NCBI GenBank assembly: GCA_949752745.1
Contig: OX457027.1
Coordinates: 77,803,214 to 77,867,213, forward strand
DNA length: 64,000 nt
Direction of reading: 5' to 3'
DNA from: Protula sp. h YS-2021
Lineage: Eukaryota > Annelida > Polychaeta > Sabellida > Serpulidae
Shown: piece by piece, positions 45,401-55,565 of the stretch
Position numbering within the stretch: the stretch's first letter is position 1
How the letters are laid out: every line of letters starts with the position of its first letter
Translations under genes and position numbers: made by a program
Notes under the pieces: model-generated
Told to the model about the DNA's origin: nothing
The model's database searches: none
What the model saw: only the letters and a program-made list of their open reading frames with translations

Positions 45401-48400
45401 TTTTTGAATTTCCTATTTTAGCACGATATTGTTTTAGAAAGAGGCGAAAGACAAACGCAAGGGAGGTGTGAACTGAATCAGAGACGCGTGTGTGTTTGGG
45501 GGAAGGGCGAGTGTGGGCGGGGAGGAGTGGGGGAGGGGGTTAACACGAGGAAAAAATAAACAATTAATTCATACATAAATTGTAAATTTTCAAGCAACTA
45601 TACATTTGAGATCAAGTCGGAAGTAAATTAAAAGATTCATGAATCGTGTGAATTTAAGACGAAAGCTCAGATTTGAAATTTGAATCAAATCTGAAGTGCA
45701 CCTTGATGAGCAAAACAAAAGCAAAAAAAAAAAAAAACGCGAAACACCAAAAAAAAAATAAATCAATAAAAATAAAAAAAAAACCTCAGTGTTGCCATTT
45801 TTTATACATTTGGTGTTGCTTTTTAGGATCTAATAACTGTTGAACATCTTATTACCATAAAGAAAAAGACCTTAAAAATTTCCAACTGAGATAGAAATAA
45901 TTTATTTTGTCCATTTCATGGCATATTGCGTATATCGAGAGCGGTAAGCACTTGATGATTCGTTGAGGCCAATACAACTGCGGACCAATCAACTAAAAGA
46001 ACAGCAACAGCATCGAGATGCTCATGTACGGCATTTTAATTATAAAATTTTTATGAACAGTGAATGAATTCGCGTTCTAGAATGTGTTGTGATATACCTG
46101 TGCGGTCACGGCTTCTGCTTTGTCATAAAAATGGGTTTGTTCGAGAGCAAATCCATACAGCCCTAAAATGTACCTGGCAATGTACGGTCTCATTATTAAC
46201 AAAGGGACAATAATCACTCTGGTATCATAACTAACGATTCTTTTACACATAAAAAAATTGTACTTACAAGTTAACATATATAGTGTTAAAAAAATCGTTT
46301 GTACTTTTACTTACAATACTAAAGTACTCTAGGAATGACACCAGAATTGTATAAGACGTCCGTGAATGAAGGAAGCGATGCTACAGGCATGAGAGGGGAA
46401 GGGGGGAGGGGGCACACAGAGGCCCGGATGTGGATGCAGCACCCACCCGACCCTTAGGTACGCACGGCATAGCCACCATCTAATTATCTGCCCCTAGGTG
46501 CATGTGTTTGTTTCGATCTATCAAACATTTACCACACAAAAATTCACAACCACTAGAATATTATATTTTGTGTCAACTATTTTATCAGGTAATATATTCA
46601 AATACACCAATATACATATAACCTGTCACAGTCACTGGTTTATGAAAAAATCTGTAGAAGCAGTTAACAAAACACAGGCTGAGTCATGCTCAAAAGTTAA
46701 CGGTTTTAACAAACAAGTATACCAGTGAACTGGTTAAGTCCCCCGCCCCCACCTCCGTTTTTGAAATAAAACAGTTCGAGTGACCTTGACCTTTGACCCA
46801 AGGTCACCAAAAACGAATCAGGTCAAGTTCCTTAGCTTCCTAACGCAGCTGCCAATTTTAGTTGTAATCCGTCCAGCCGAACTTGACATATCATGTCAAC
46901 AACAGCGTGCACATGACGCACGACCCGAGATATTGTGTCCCCTAGAGAAAAATTTAAAAGTTTCAGTGACCTTAAAAACGTTACCTTGACCTTTGACTCA
47001 AGGTCACCAAAGCTGACATTTGCACTTGGCCGGTTTAGCTCAGTTGGTATGATGCTCGCTCGACAAGCGATAGGTACGGAGTTCAAAAACAGGTTGTGGG
47101 CTTATGATTCATAAGTAGTCGAAATTACACATTTTTCATAACATTTAAAAAATCTAGTATTTTTTCATCTTTTTTTTTTTAGAAAAATAAAAAACAACCA
47201 CGCGTGCACACCTCCAATATATCTTCTCTCTCTCTCTGTGTACGAAAGAAATGAAGTCACTGTATTAGTTACTGAAATATGGTGCGCACACACTTACCAC
47301 TATAAACAGTGGTTATCACACATTTTCATAGCATTTCCAAATTCTGGCAATTTTTCAATTTTCGACAAAAATGTAAAAGAACCACGCGTTGTACACCTCC
47401 AATATAGGCTCTCTCTGTGTGCAAGCGAAAAATAAAAACCCTTTAATACTGACTGAGATGTAGCGTGTACAAACTTACCACTATACATCGGGGCAATTGC
47501 ACATTTTCACAACATTTCAAAAATCTGGCAAATTTTCAATTTTTGAGAAAAATAAAAAATAACCACGCACTGCACACCTCCAATATATGTACTCTCTCTG
47601 TGCAAGAAAGAAATGAAATCACTGCATTAGTTACTGAAATATGGCGCGTACACACTTAACACTATAAATATTTGCTACCACACATTTTTACAACATTTAA
47701 AATATCTGGCAATTTTTCAATTTTATGAACAGTCAATGAATTCGCGTTCTAGAATGTGTTGTGATATACCTGTGCGGTCACGGCTTCTGCTTTGTCATAA
47801 AAATGGGTTTGTTCGAGAGCAAATCCATACATCCCTAAAATGTACCTGGCAATGTACGGTCTCATTATTAACAAAGGGAAAATAATCACTCTGGTATCAT
47901 AACTAACGATTCTTTTACACATAAAAAACTGTACTTACAAGTTAACATATAGAGTGTTTAAAAAAATCGTTGGTCCTTTTACTTACAATACTAAAATAAT
48001 CTAGGAATGACGCCAGAACTGTATAAGACTTCCGTGACTGAAGGAAGCGATGCTACAGGCATGAGAGGGGAAGGGGGGAGGGGGCACACAGAGGCCCGGA
48101 TGTGGATGCAGCACCCACCCGACCCTTAGGTACGCACGGCATAGCCACCATCTAATTATCTGCCCCTAGGTGCATGTGTTTGTTTCGATCTATCAAACAT
48201 TTACCACACAAAAATTCACAACAACTAGAATATTATATTTTGTGTCAACTATTTTATCAGGTAATATATTCAAATACACCAATATACATATAACCTGTCA
48301 TAGTCACTGGTTTATGAAAAAATCTGTAGAAGCAGTTAACAAAACACAGGCTGAGTCATGCTTAAAAATTAACGGTTTAAGAAACAAGTATACCAGTGAA

Positions 48401-51400
48401 CTGGTTAAGTCCCCCGCCGCACCTCCGTTTTTGAAATAAAACAGTTCGAGTGACCTTGACCTTTGACCCAAGGCCACCAAAACCTAATCAGGTCAAGTTC
48501 CTTAGCTTCCAAGCCAGCTGCCAATTTTAGTGGTAATCCATCCAGCCTAACTTGACATATCATGTCCACAACAGCGTGCACATGACGCACGACCCGAGAT
48601 ATTGTGTCCCCTAGAGAAAAATTTAAAAGTTTCAGTGACCTTAAAAACGTTACCTTGACCTTTGACTCAAGGTCACCAAAGCTGACATTTGCACTTGGCC
48701 GGTTTAGCTCAGTTGGTATGATGCTCGCTCGACAAGCGATAGGTACGGAGTTCAAAAACAGGTTGTGGGCTTATGATTCATAAGTAGTCGAAATTACACA
48801 TTTTTCATAACATTTAAAAAATCTAGTATTTTTTCATCTTTTTTTTTTAGAAAAATAAAAAACAACCACGCGTGCACACCTCCAATATATCTTCTCTCTC
48901 TCTGTGTACGAAAGAAATGAAGTCACTGTATTAGTTACTGAAATATGGCGCGCACACACTTACCACTATAAACAGTGGTTATCACACATTTTCATAGCAT
49001 TTCCAAAATCTAGCAATTTTTCAACTTTCGACAAAAATATAAAGGAACCACGCGTTGTACACCTCCAATATACGCTCTCTCTGCGTGCAAGAGAAAAATA
49101 AAATCCTTTTAATAGTGACTGAGATCTAGCGTGTACAAACTTACCACTATACATCGGGGCAATTGCACATTTTCACAACATCTCAAAAATCTGGCAAATT
49201 TTCAATTTTTGAGAAAAATAAAAAATAACCACGCAATGCACACCTCCAATATATGTACTCTCTCTGTGCAAGAAAGAAATGAAATCACTGCATTAGTTAC
49301 TGAAATACGGCGCGTACACACTTAACACTATAAATATTGGCTACCACACATTTTTACCACATTTAAAAAATCTGGCAATTTTTCAATTTTCGACAAAAAT
49401 ACACCCCCAATATACGCTCTCTCTGTGTGCAAGAGAAAAATAAAATCCCTTTAATAGTGACTGAGATCTAGCGGGTATAAACTTACCACTATACATAGGG
49501 GAACTTGCACATGTTAACATTTTAAAAATCGGTCAATTTTTCAATTTTTGAGAAAAATAAAAAAATAACCACGCGTTGCACACCTCCAATATATGTACTC
49601 TCTCTGTGCAAGAACGAAGTGAAATAACTGTATTAGTTACTGAGATATGGCCGCGTAAAACTTACCACTATAGATGGGGACAGACAGACGGACGGCAAGA
49701 TGGACGGACGGACGGACACGGCCCGTTTCATTAGTCCCGCGCTCCGCGCCACGCGCAGTGGCGGGGGACTAATAACGAACAATGTTTACCATGCAAAACA
49801 CCTAACAACAGATTATACGAGTACCTCATGACATGGGTGCAAAACGGTTCAAAACGTGAGCAAGTTATCGAAAGGACCGCAGTGAAGCGAAAAAAAAAAC
49901 ACCGTGCACACCTGTTTCATTGTTACTTTTATGACATGCCTGGAGGCCTTTCTGACCTATTTTCTTTACTTTTCGTGAAATGTTTTTTTTTTGTTCCCGA
50001 GAGTTCGAAATTTATGCTTATATGACCACAATTTTCGAATGATTCGGTTAAGTATTCGACGATACTTTGCCATTAGCCATTGGCTTCCTGCCGACATAAT
50101 GTTTAAATGTTGCATCCAGGACAGAATGTCCAGGGACATGTCGCCCAGAAAAAATCAACTCAGTAGAGTCAAGAATCATAAACCATTCATGTAATAATAT
50201 TACGGTCCACTGAAAATTGCCGTTCGAGCCTGAAACGGGTTTGTCTACAGGTGTGTGGCTAATAAAAGATTCTGTTGCGTTATTTCATTTTTGGGTGGCC
50301 ATGTGCGGGCAGACAGTGTTGTCACGTTTTTGTGGGGACAGAGTGGGGTTGTCGAAGGCAGAGGTTTCACCCCATTTCTCCAGGGAAACAGCAGGGGCTG
50401 GTCAATTCGTTTGGTGCGTCCCTTGAGCGAACGCACATATTCCCTGGGCGTGGGGTGGGGGTACACAACTGTCCTCTGTGACTATTTTTGACACGTTTTT
50501 CTCATATCCAACACCCTAAGCATGTAATGCGCGTAACCTGCACAGGCCTAGTACTACCTACCCATACTCGGGCTCGCTAGGATGGAATGCGGCCACACCT
50601 CTTGCTAACATATCCCGCAGCTCGTTGAACTTGTCTCCTTGGAACGCTATGACGTAGTAGCCGAATCGCAGACACAGCGCATCTTTGGGGTATTCCACCA
50701 AAATCGATTGCCACGTATCGGACACATTTTCCAGTTGTCTGTGTAGCAGAAATGAGGTTCAGGTTAACCACTACACAAACCTTCATTAGCTACCAAACAT
50801 ATCTAAAAGCCGTACCACAATGGCAGTATATCCAAATTTATAATTACGGGTAAACGTGACCTTTGGCAAAACATCCTCACACAGCGAAGAACTAATTTAA
50901 ACACAACAAAGATTTATTACATACACTTTGGTCTTTTCAAACAGACAGAGCTGTGACATGGTTATTAAAAACTCTTTCGGTGCACAAGAAAACAGCTCAA
51001 CACAAACACCTCAACATAAGTTCTGTCAATGGTTCAGTTAAGCAAACCTTTGGACGGAACTTGTTCGATGTGTTAGTATCGCTTAGCGTACCCTTTGGCT
51101 AAGTACTCCACCGCCTGAACGTGTTTGCTCTCCCAGCAGTTCATGTTTTGCTTGCGCGCTTTGAGCTCCTGTAGGCGACTCAGTTTCTTGACAATGCTCG
51201 GATCACTAGGTGATGTATCGCCCATCAGGAGGGCTAGGTTACAGTCCAACACGTTCCCCATCACTTCAACAAACAGTGCGGTGCCAATTACACGACGAAC
51301 TTTGCACCAACTTCATACTTTGCACCAACAATTTAACAGAAATTATATCTATTAAAACGGTTTTAAGGAAATTTCTTTTTAAGAAGCAGTTAAGGGGCTA

Positions 51401-52781
51401 AGTGTCACTGAAAACGAAACCGAAACCACACACCGAAGTCGGGATCTTCCTGAAGCATCAGCTCAATCGTTTCAGACGTATTTCCCCATGTGCTGTGTGA
51501 GTGACTTCCAAGAACCTGAAACAGATAGCATTTGCAATTCCAAAATCACAACCCGCTTTCGTGACAATATTTACATTTCACGCATTTCTTTTTTCAAGCA
51601 ACACAAGTTCCATCTCTTTTTTTTCAGGTTGACGTCATGTAATCTTCACGGGTAATCTAACCTTATCCTTTTCCTGCAACACAAATTCTGAAAGATGTAT
51701 TCGTGCAACACAAGAAAAATAACATTATTCTTAAGATACCTTTTAAGCAAGCCTATGAGATCACTTCATTCAGTAAGGAAGGCACCTAATCACAGATCCT
51801 ACTCGAGAGCCTTTTATAGAAGCCACACACTACCTTTCATTGAAATCCACCCAGCACTTCTTCAGATATGGTATTCACAAGGTAAATTTTCTTCATTCAC
51901 ATCCCTAAAATTTCAAAGTCCCATGGTAACTTTCAAAGTGGGGTCAAGGTCATCAAAACCTAATGAGATCGACAACCTTTTATACAGAAGCCACACGCTA
52001 TGTCTCTGAAATCCACCCAGGACTTCTTGAGATATGGTGTTCACAAGGCACATTTCCTTGGTTGATCTCCCTAAAATTTCTAAGTTCCAAGGTGACCCTC
52101 AAAGTGGGATCAAGGTCACCAAAACCTAATCACGTCTAGAACCTTTTATATAGAAGCCACACACCAAGTCTGAGTGAAATCCACCCAGGACTTCTTGAGA
52201 TATGGTGTTCACAAGGTACATTTTCTAGGGCGGATTACCCTTGAGAAGGGCAAACGGAAGATATGACACAATGGATTAAGCTTGAGATGGGCAAACGGAA
52301 GATAAGAAACAATGGCTTAAGCTTGAGAAGGGCCAACGGAAGATATGACACAATGGATTAAGCTTGAGAAGGGCCAACGGAAGATATGACACAATGGCTG
52401 AAGCTTGAGATGGACAAACGGAAGATATGACACAATGGCTTAAGCTCAAACAATTCCCAGGTCGCTTAGTATTTATTTTTTTCGCAATTATTTTAAGGTA
52501 AGAGCACGAATCGTTCTTAGCAGCAGCTCCCTCCAAAATCGGCCAAATGGATTACTTACGTTATTTGCGATGACAAACAATTTTATGACAAAAAAAGACT
52601 TGGAAATTGTTTAACGAAAGCTTCTGTTACTGCGGAAGAAAAACAAGTCTTGGGTTCTGTTAATGTTAATAGCTCAATAATATTCAAGTCAATCTTTATT
52701 TACCTGAAACAAGGCGGAATCATACATTTTGCATGCTGTATTGCTGGCAGAGTAGACTGGAAGGCCATTTGATAGCCAGCC
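39473..52781 (-). CDS. TTC38: Tetratricopeptide repeat protein 38, 12 of about 13 coding exons
   Basis: Minus-strand coding exons in transcript order are 52781-52704, 51515-51434, 51263-51092, 50738-50562, 46173-46098 (or its copy 47845-47770), 44896-44777, 42646-42587, 42015-41889, 40858-40690, 40377-40218, 39898-39825 and 39569-39473 (TAA). Lengths sum to 1392 nt, so all phases agree and give 463 residues; human TTC38 has 469. Matches run the whole length: LPVYSASNTACKMYD, LQEDPDFVMGN, ILVEYPKDALCLRF, YGFALEQTHFYDKAE, EEGLEFL, GIACHLHWHKALCHIEKGNF, LLYRLKLEGV, DDHTVALTDAHIMLG, YKIIHIGGSRTQRDIFNQ and LLLERKEYKD. TTC38 is a conserved, probably cytosolic TPR protein of unclear function. All listed introns have GT/AG ends. 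The start exon (about ten residues, expected before GWLSNGLP) was not found upstream, perhaps because of inserted transposons. Introns hold the arrays, duplication and elements listed separately. Confidence 0.92.
40861..41640 (-). repeat. 59-bp minisatellite that repeats a TTC38 intron-exon junction
   Basis: There are about thirteen 59-bp units (one has an extra C). On the minus strand each unit has a copy of the acceptor (CTTGTATATGTTGGGCAG) and of the first bases of the next exon (GCGTGGAGGCGG). The array ends exactly at the real acceptor of exon 40858-40690. Older decayed units reach about 41760. All three minus frames stay open across the array, giving spurious ORFs of up to 348 codons. 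Minor variants are GGGCAG/GCGCAG and ATGTTG/ATTTTG. Confidence 0.92.
41889..42015 (-). CDS. TTC38: TTC38 exon encoding GNFKEALDAYD...LYRLKLEG
   Basis: A single exon of the gene described at 39473-52781, listed because it flanks the 59-bp array. The acceptor follows TTATATAG and the donor is GTGCTC. It encodes the linker helix and the LLYRLKLEG phrase that joins GVEAGAERW of the next exon in phase 1. Confidence 0.9.
42957..43975. repeat. 53-bp minisatellite in a TTC38 intron
   Basis: About nineteen units of CAGGAATGAGTGACAGGCGT-AACAGTGACATGCCACAGGT-GAGTGGTTGCTGT; some lack a few bases. One more unit (44711-44770) lies beyond the inserted element and reaches to within about 15 bp of the donor of exon 44896-44777, so the array once continued to that donor. 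On the plus strand, antisense to the gene, each unit holds CACAGGTGAGTGG, a consensus-like donor. Confidence 0.93.
43995..44710. mobile_element. Pearl/Helentron-like element inserted in the 53-bp minisatellite
   Basis: The left end is ATCCCCCGTGAAAC. Three ~178-bp units follow (TGTGCACATATGTCTATTTT at about 44271 and 44449, an older one near 44092). Then come GGACGGACGGACGGACGGC and the terminal hairpin ATCCCTCCGTTTCACGGGGGAT, ending at 44710. Units share CTGAAACCTTG and GTTGCACATCTT with the element at 21488-22029. The element interrupts a 53-bp unit: CTGTCAGGAA lies before it and TGAGTGACAGGCG after it, with about 25 bp of unassigned sequence at the left border. Confidence 0.75.
46049..47720. 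repeat. Tandem duplication, copy A (1672 bp)
   Basis: It matches 47721-49392 nearly base for base with an offset of 1672. By eye it differs by about 4% over the first 330 bp. It contains a TTC38 exon (46173-46098), intron sequence, a tRNA-like segment and the left part of a Helentron-like element. The junction at 47720/47721 lies at a short AATTTT-type microhomology. Confidence 0.9.
47028..47092 (+). repeat. tRNA-like SINE segment (second copy at 48697-48761)
   Basis: GGCCGGTTTAGCTCAGTTGG, then ATGATGCTCGCTCGACAAGC, then GGAGTTCAAAAAC resembles a tRNA with a good A box (TAGCTCAGTTGG) and a damaged B box (GAGTTCAAAA). No functional acceptor stem is seen. It is copied in the tandem duplication. 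Confidence 0.55.
47721..49392. repeat. Tandem duplication, copy B
   Basis: This is the second copy. Its right side runs on without a break into further tandem units and the hairpin end at 49772, so it keeps the original arrangement, and copy A was added by the duplication. It has a small indel difference (about 3 bp) in the second half. Confidence 0.9.
47770..47845 (-). CDS. TTC38: Duplicated TTC38 exon (copy B)
   Basis: A 76-bp exon starting after TTGCCAG and ending at CAG/GTATAT. Both sites are identical to those of exon 46173-46098. It encodes YILGMYGFALEQTHFYDKAE and AVTAQ, with one change (Met for Leu) from copy A. The length is not a multiple of three. If both copies were spliced in, the second would be read out of frame and reach TGA after about 16 codons. 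Only one copy can serve in a functional mRNA. It comes first in transcript order. Confidence 0.8.
51830..52235. repeat. ~156-bp tandem repeat in a TTC38 intron
   Basis: Three units share CCTTTTATA(T/C)AGAAGCCACAC, GAAATCCACCCAG(G/C)ACTTCTT, AGATATGGT(G/A)TTCACAAGG and TCCCTAAAATTTC. Confidence 0.8.
52236..52445. repeat. ~41-bp tandem repeat in a TTC38 intron
   Basis: About five units of CTTGAGA(A/T)GGGC(A/C)AACGG-AAGATATGACACAATGG-(A/C)TTAAG. Confidence 0.85.
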
Positions 52782-53585
52782 CTGAAAAATAATTTGAAAA
52801 TACAATATTACTGATTTATCTTTTTTGTTTCCATCACCACGCGGCCGAGTAAACTTCGCAGGCAAATGTTGAGTTTCATAGCAGTATGTGAAGCGCCTTG
52901 GCAGTTTTACCTACGTGTAAGAAATCACACCGCATACGAAACCATCAGTCACTTCTGTTGTTTAATAATTATACGTAGCACTCAGACCACCTCAGGCAGG
53001 TTGGGCGAAAAAGTTTTTAATACTTATGATTTTTTTCTGTAATTATCCATGAAAAATTCTACATGAATTTCATTTCATTTAGAAAGTGAAAATATCTGGG
53101 AAACATATACATTTGTAATATGTCTGCTTGGTATCCGCCCATTACACTCCCGGACACTTCGCCCCCGCCCATATCGCCCCCGTCCTTTAAAAAAATTTTA
53201 ACAGGTAATCCAGTATCAGTAGTTATTTAAAAGTAAAAAAAAAAAAACAAAAATCTAGCAGCTTCTAATGGTTTATCTCAGAACTAATTTTCTATCTCAA
53301 TCAGTGAAACAAAACAACAAACCTAGCAACTACTAATGCTCTATCTCAGAAGTAATGTTCGTTCTTAGTCAGTGAAACATGCATACATATCTTAATCTTC
53401 TTGGCTTTCCCTATTGACACTACGCCATCTGAGTTAGTTAGCTAAATGATTTGTTTAACGACACGATCGACCCTTAGCGGGTTACATTGTGTCAGAACAT
53501 GTCAGTAATCAGAAGACAATATTACAAGTTAAAATCCAAGTAAGCTAAAACCATGTATATTCTAAAATCATAAAGTAAACAACAA
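52782..53585. other. Presumed first intron of TTC38, no exon seen
   Basis: AT-rich DNA without an exon. A short repeat (CTAGCA(G/A)CTACTAATG...CTCAGAA(C/G)TAAT) occurs twice near 53255 and 53325. The missing TTC38 start exon should lie to the right of 52781, but no ATG-containing exon ending in a phase-0 donor could be supported. Confidence 0.35.
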
Positions 53586-54710
53586 CTAGAAATACTGATA
53601 CAGGTTGATTTCTTTTAAAAATTGTATAAATTTGCTAGGTTCTACTTCATCAAAGAGCTGCCTCAAGGAGTCAGCTCTGAAATGACGTGAGCTGGCGTCT
53701 TGGAAATCGGTACAGTCTATTAAGATATGTTTAACGGTGTAAGGTTCCTGGCACCCGACACAGTCGGGTGCCGGCCCGCCTCTTAAAAGATGTTTGTGAG
53801 TGATATATGTATGGCCTATTCTGGCTCTATGGTAAACCATTTCATCTCGCACACTGTTAAGTGGCGGGGGCTTTTGTCCGGCTACGGGGTTTGTTTGATA
53901 CAGCTTGTTGTTTCTTTGTTTGTTCCATCTTTCTTGCCACAATCTTTTCGAGTATCTTGTGATGTGATATTTAAAATCGGCGGCTGGTATGAGCATATAG
54001 ATACAATTATCATTTAGAGCCTCTTTTGGAGCTTTGTCGGCTATCTCGTTTCCTCGGATACCCACGTGACTTGGAACCCAGCAGAACACTATGTCTTTGC
54101 CAGCTTTGGTGGCCTCGTCATACCTTTCCGGAAGGTCAAGGATAAGTGGGTTTGACATTTGTAGGTTTTCAATTGATTGCAGGACGGACATAGAGTCCAC
54201 GCATAACATAAACTTTTTGTATCGGCTGATCTTCACTATCTGGATAACGAGATGAAGAGCTTTAATTTCGGCTGAGAAAATAGAGGAACCATTTGGAAGT
54301 CTTGTTTTCAAGGTGTTATTTTCAGTTACAATGGAAGCAGCCGATTTGTCGTCGAGCTTTCAGCCGTCCGTGTAGACGAAATGGTAGTCTTTAAATTCTT
54401 CCTTGAGCTCTGCAAAGTTTGATCGAAAAAGGAAGGGGCTAGTTGTTTCCTTTGCATAGACCGAAAGGTTCTTTAGTACCACAGGTTTGGTGAGTTTTCA
54501 CTGTGGTACTTTTGGTACTCTGTATTTTGCAACTGACTCTATGGTAATGTCAGCATTATCAAGGTGAGGCTGAACCCTTGCTCCAAATGGAGGTATTACG
54601 GTAGGGCCTCTTTCATGGAAGCGAAAAAAATCTGATCCAAAGACTGAGTTGTAGGTGGGATTCTTCTTATTTGCATAAAGCTTTGTTGTGTACTGCATAG
54701 CGAGTTTAAC
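53586..54710 (-). pseudogene. LINE (non-LTR retrotransposon) RNase H domain and C-terminal end, degraded
   Basis: The minus frame holds the RNase H motifs in order: YTDG (first Asp), SAEIKALHL (Glu), CVDSMSVLQSI (Asp) and WVPSHVGIRGNEIADKA (His...Asp). A Cys/His cluster follows (CVGCQEPYTVKHILIDC), typical of the C-terminal end of RNase H-bearing LINEs. Stops in frame at about 54360 (just after YTDG) and 54499 show it is dead. LAMQYTTKLYANK upstream fits the stretch between reverse transcriptase and RNase H. The reverse transcriptase and endonuclease are absent. Confidence 0.82.
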
Positions 54711-54849
54711 TACGCCATCTGATGTTGTAACAAACCCCTCTCAACAATCTTCCACCGATTTTCGTCCAGCTGCACGTTCGATGCACAGTTTTCATGCGCC
54801 TCTGCAGAGCACTCTATACCTTGCGGACTCGTTTTCGCGGCGCATCTCC

Positions 54850-55565
54850 CTAAATGTCTTGATCAATCAGGGTTCGAACTTGTTGCCTCCTCCTGCTTGA
54901 TGGCGGTGATGAGAGCCCAAATTGAAGGGTGTTTGTAACCCACCAAGTGAAAGAAGCGATTGTTACATCCCTCGCACTGGTTGCTGGTCCTGGCTCGTCG
55001 TTGATGGTTGCATCGTGGGCATTCCAGACTACTGGCGGGAACCGCGGTGGAATCCATCGAGCACAAATCCCGTTGCAGTCCTGGCCGTTTGGGATTCGAG
55101 CCTTGCGGTATGTTCCTTCTACGTGAGTTAACGTAAAATAACTTAACAGCAGCTCTGCTCCTTCCGATGTAGTTGCGCGGAGATGCTGAAGTCCGTTGTT
55201 AACGTCGTCCGGTGCCAGAAAAGCCAAGCCATCCAGCTTTCCACATAACAGTTTGAATTCTTCGTCGTTGCGACACGGCGGCACAAGTCCTAATTCCTGG
55301 ATTTTGCGCCAAGTTGGCTGCGTGAGGTGATAAAGGCACGCCCTGATACCAAGCTCTGGCCCCAAGACAGTTTCAAGAGTTCGATAACACAAAATCGCAA
55401 AGGATGGTAACTGGATCCACCGGAAGTTCTAGAGATTCACAGTAATCAACGATGGCTTGAAAAAACTCTTGTACACTGCCTGCGATTTTCATTGCAGCAG
55501 TCTGTAGACGGTAATGACAGTCGTATTGCCCAACGAAACACGGATCACGTATAACACATTGATAT
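54850..55565 (-). pseudogene. MULE (Mutator-like) transposase C-terminal fragment, frameshifted
   Basis: Three minus frames must be joined to follow the homology. The first, about 55530-55392, has DCHYRLQTAAMKIAGSV and ends CDF. The second, 55392 to about 55000, has ELGIRACLYHLTQPTWRKIQ, LAFLAPDDV, GTYRK and FPPVVWNAHDATIND. The third, about 55000-54863, has RTSNQCEGCNNRFFHLVGYK and HPSIWALI. These are the C-terminal phrases of animal MULE transposases (the usual text is RTNN.CEGWNN.F..L.G..HPSIW). Two frameshifts and a missing N-terminal part make it a pseudogene. It abuts the LINE fragment. Confidence 0.75.

Larger units (their letters stand above)
46735..49772. mobile_element. Pearl/Helentron-like element with TTAAGTCCCCCGCC ends, partly duplicated
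   Basis: Left ends TTAAGTCCCCCGCC lie at about 46735 and, in copy B, at about 48407. The single right end is the hairpin ATTAGTCCCGCG...GTGGCGGGGGACTAAT at 49730-49772, preceded by GACGGACGGACGGACA. The body has ~160-180-bp units with ACCACGCGTTGCACACCTCC, ACTCTCTCTGTG and TACTGA(A/G)AT. The complete copy is therefore about 48407-49772, and 46735-47720 is a truncated duplicate. Confidence 0.65.

Noticed and set aside
47028..47092. Functional tRNA gene
   Set aside because: The B box is damaged and no acceptor-stem pairing is visible, so a SINE-type remnant is more likely.
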